In this document: in pieces, positions 5,855 to 6,315 of the stretch
Numbering within the stretch: the stretch's first letter is position 1
Layout of the letters: each line of letters begins with the position of its first letter
Assembly: GCA_019752975.1 (NCBI GenBank)
Contig: JAIELM010000332.1
Location: 1-6,315, forward strand
DNA length: 6,315 nt
Reading direction: 5' to 3'
Source of the DNA: Undibacterium sp.
GTDB taxonomy: Bacteria; Pseudomonadota; Gammaproteobacteria; Burkholderiales; Burkholderiaceae_D
Notes under the pieces: generated by a model
Told to the model about the DNA's origin: nothing
What the model saw: only the letters and a program-made list of their open reading frames with translations
The model's database searches: none
Made by a program: the position numbers and the translations under genes

Positions 5855-5946
5855 GTTTCGGGTTATCTGGCGGGGCCAAGACTGACTACAGATTCGCAAT
5901 AGCAAATGATGCGGATGGTGTGGATTAAGTTGGAAAAGAGAATAAT

Positions 5947-6315
5947 ATGATTCAAACAGAAAGCCGGCTGGAAGTGGCTGACAATACAGGTGCGCGTGAA
6001 GTTTTGTGCATTAAGGTATTGGGCGGCTCTAAGCGTCGTTATGCAGGGATTGGTGACGTTATTAAAGTAACGGTCAAATCTGCTGCTCCACGCGGTCGCG
6101 TGAAAAAAGGTGAAATTTACAATGCAGTTGTGGTGCGTACTGCTAAGGGTGTTCGTCGTCAAGATGGCTCTTTGGTTAAGTTTGACAGCAATGCTGCAGT
6201 GTTATTGAACGCAAAACTAGAGCCTATTGGGACTCGTATCTTTGGCCCAGTGGCACGCGAATTGCGTGACGGCGGTTTCATGAAAATCGTTTCATTGGCA
6301 CCAGAAGTACTTTAA
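5947..6315 (+). CDS. rplN: 50S ribosomal protein L14
   Basis: 122 residues, one fewer than E. coli, complete, with TAA as the last three bases of the window. The ATG has a modest AAGAG (5936-5940) at 6-nt spacing. L14 is a beta-barrel 50S protein at the subunit interface, contacting L19 and 16S rRNA, and is the docking site for the silencing factor RsfS (family knowledge). Visible features are [16 protein letters not shown] (1-16), the basic [18 protein letters not shown] (48-65), the signature [15 protein letters not shown] (74-88), and the ending [20 protein letters not shown]. It is by convention the first gene of the spc unit; rplX and rplE would be expected next, outside the window. Confidence 0.98.
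   Translation: MIQTESRLEVADNTGAREVLCIKVLGGSKRRYAGIGDVIKVTVKSAAPRGRVKKGEIYNAVVVRTAKGVRRQDGSLVKFDSNAAVLLNAKLEPIGTRIFGPVARELRDGGFMKIVSLAPEVL

Larger units (their letters stand above)
5254..5946 (+). other. 693-nt intergenic region between rpsQ and rplN
   Basis: This gap is large for a ribosomal-protein cluster and AT-rich relative to its flanks. It holds, in order: a hairpin (5283-5314); an AT hairpin GAAAAT/ATTTTC (5352-5367) abutting a 10-bp palindrome CCAAGCTTGG (5367-5376); a long terminator-like hairpin (5407-5484); a promoter candidate (5490-5517); a possible small CDS (5569-5751); an inverted repeat (5755-5785); another short stem-loop (5792-5816, GTGG with CCAC and GATT with AATC); a promoter candidate (5825-5854); and an untranslated leader to rplN. 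No insertion-sequence ends, tRNA or CRISPR-like repeats were seen. Confidence 0.8.

Noticed and set aside
5798..5902. 34-codon frame starting MIKNRPPNRLTRALFYIDSV
   Set aside because: It spans the rplN promoter candidate, its best upstream purine run is badly spaced, and it has no recognisable family. It is too short to support on sequence alone.

Overview
The window is a stretch of the S10/spc ribosomal-protein gene cluster of a betaproteobacterium. Gene order and protein wording (S10 tail, L3, L4, L23, L2, S19, L22, S3, L16, L29, S17, then L14) fit Burkholderiales. The L3, L23 and L22 sequences look most like the Oxalobacteraceae branch to me, but that placement is from memory and tentative. 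Base composition looks moderate (by eye mid-to-high 40s % GC in genes, lower in the gaps), below most Burkholderiales.

Layout: (1) 1-99 is the 3' end of rpsJ (S10), followed by a strong intrinsic terminator at about 145-184. (2) 185-446 is a non-coding stretch with a good sigma70-type promoter at 315-343 and a roughly 97-nt leader ahead of rplC. The leader can be drawn in competing folds. (3) 447-5253 is a tightly packed unit of ten genes, rplC-rplD-rplW-rplB-rpsS-rplV-rpsC-rplP-rpmC-rpsQ. Gaps run from a 4-nt overlap to 10 nt, and nearly every gene has its own Shine-Dalgarno sequence. (4) 5254-5946 is an unusually roomy 693-nt gap. It holds a small hairpin, a very long terminator-like hairpin (5407-5484), a promoter candidate, a possible 58-60 residue cysteine-containing small protein, a short inverted repeat with an AAGCGTAGCG core, and a second promoter candidate. 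(5) 5947-6315 is rplN (L14), the first gene of the spc unit, complete and ending with the window.

The ten-gene unit and rplN encode core ribosome parts. L3, L4, L2, L16 and L14 build the large subunit around the peptidyl-transferase centre and the subunit interface. L22, L4, L23 and L29 line or ring the peptide exit tunnel. S3 and S19 belong to the 30S head, S10 completes that head, and S17 is an early binder of the 30S body. All protein sequences look intact, with no frameshift or broken gene.

I do not see a new defence, mobile or biosynthetic system here. The points worth a second look are all regulatory or intergenic: the break between rpsJ and rplC, the foldable rplC leader, the 29-bp hairpin after rpsQ, and the unexplained small Cys-rich reading frame between the S10 and spc units.
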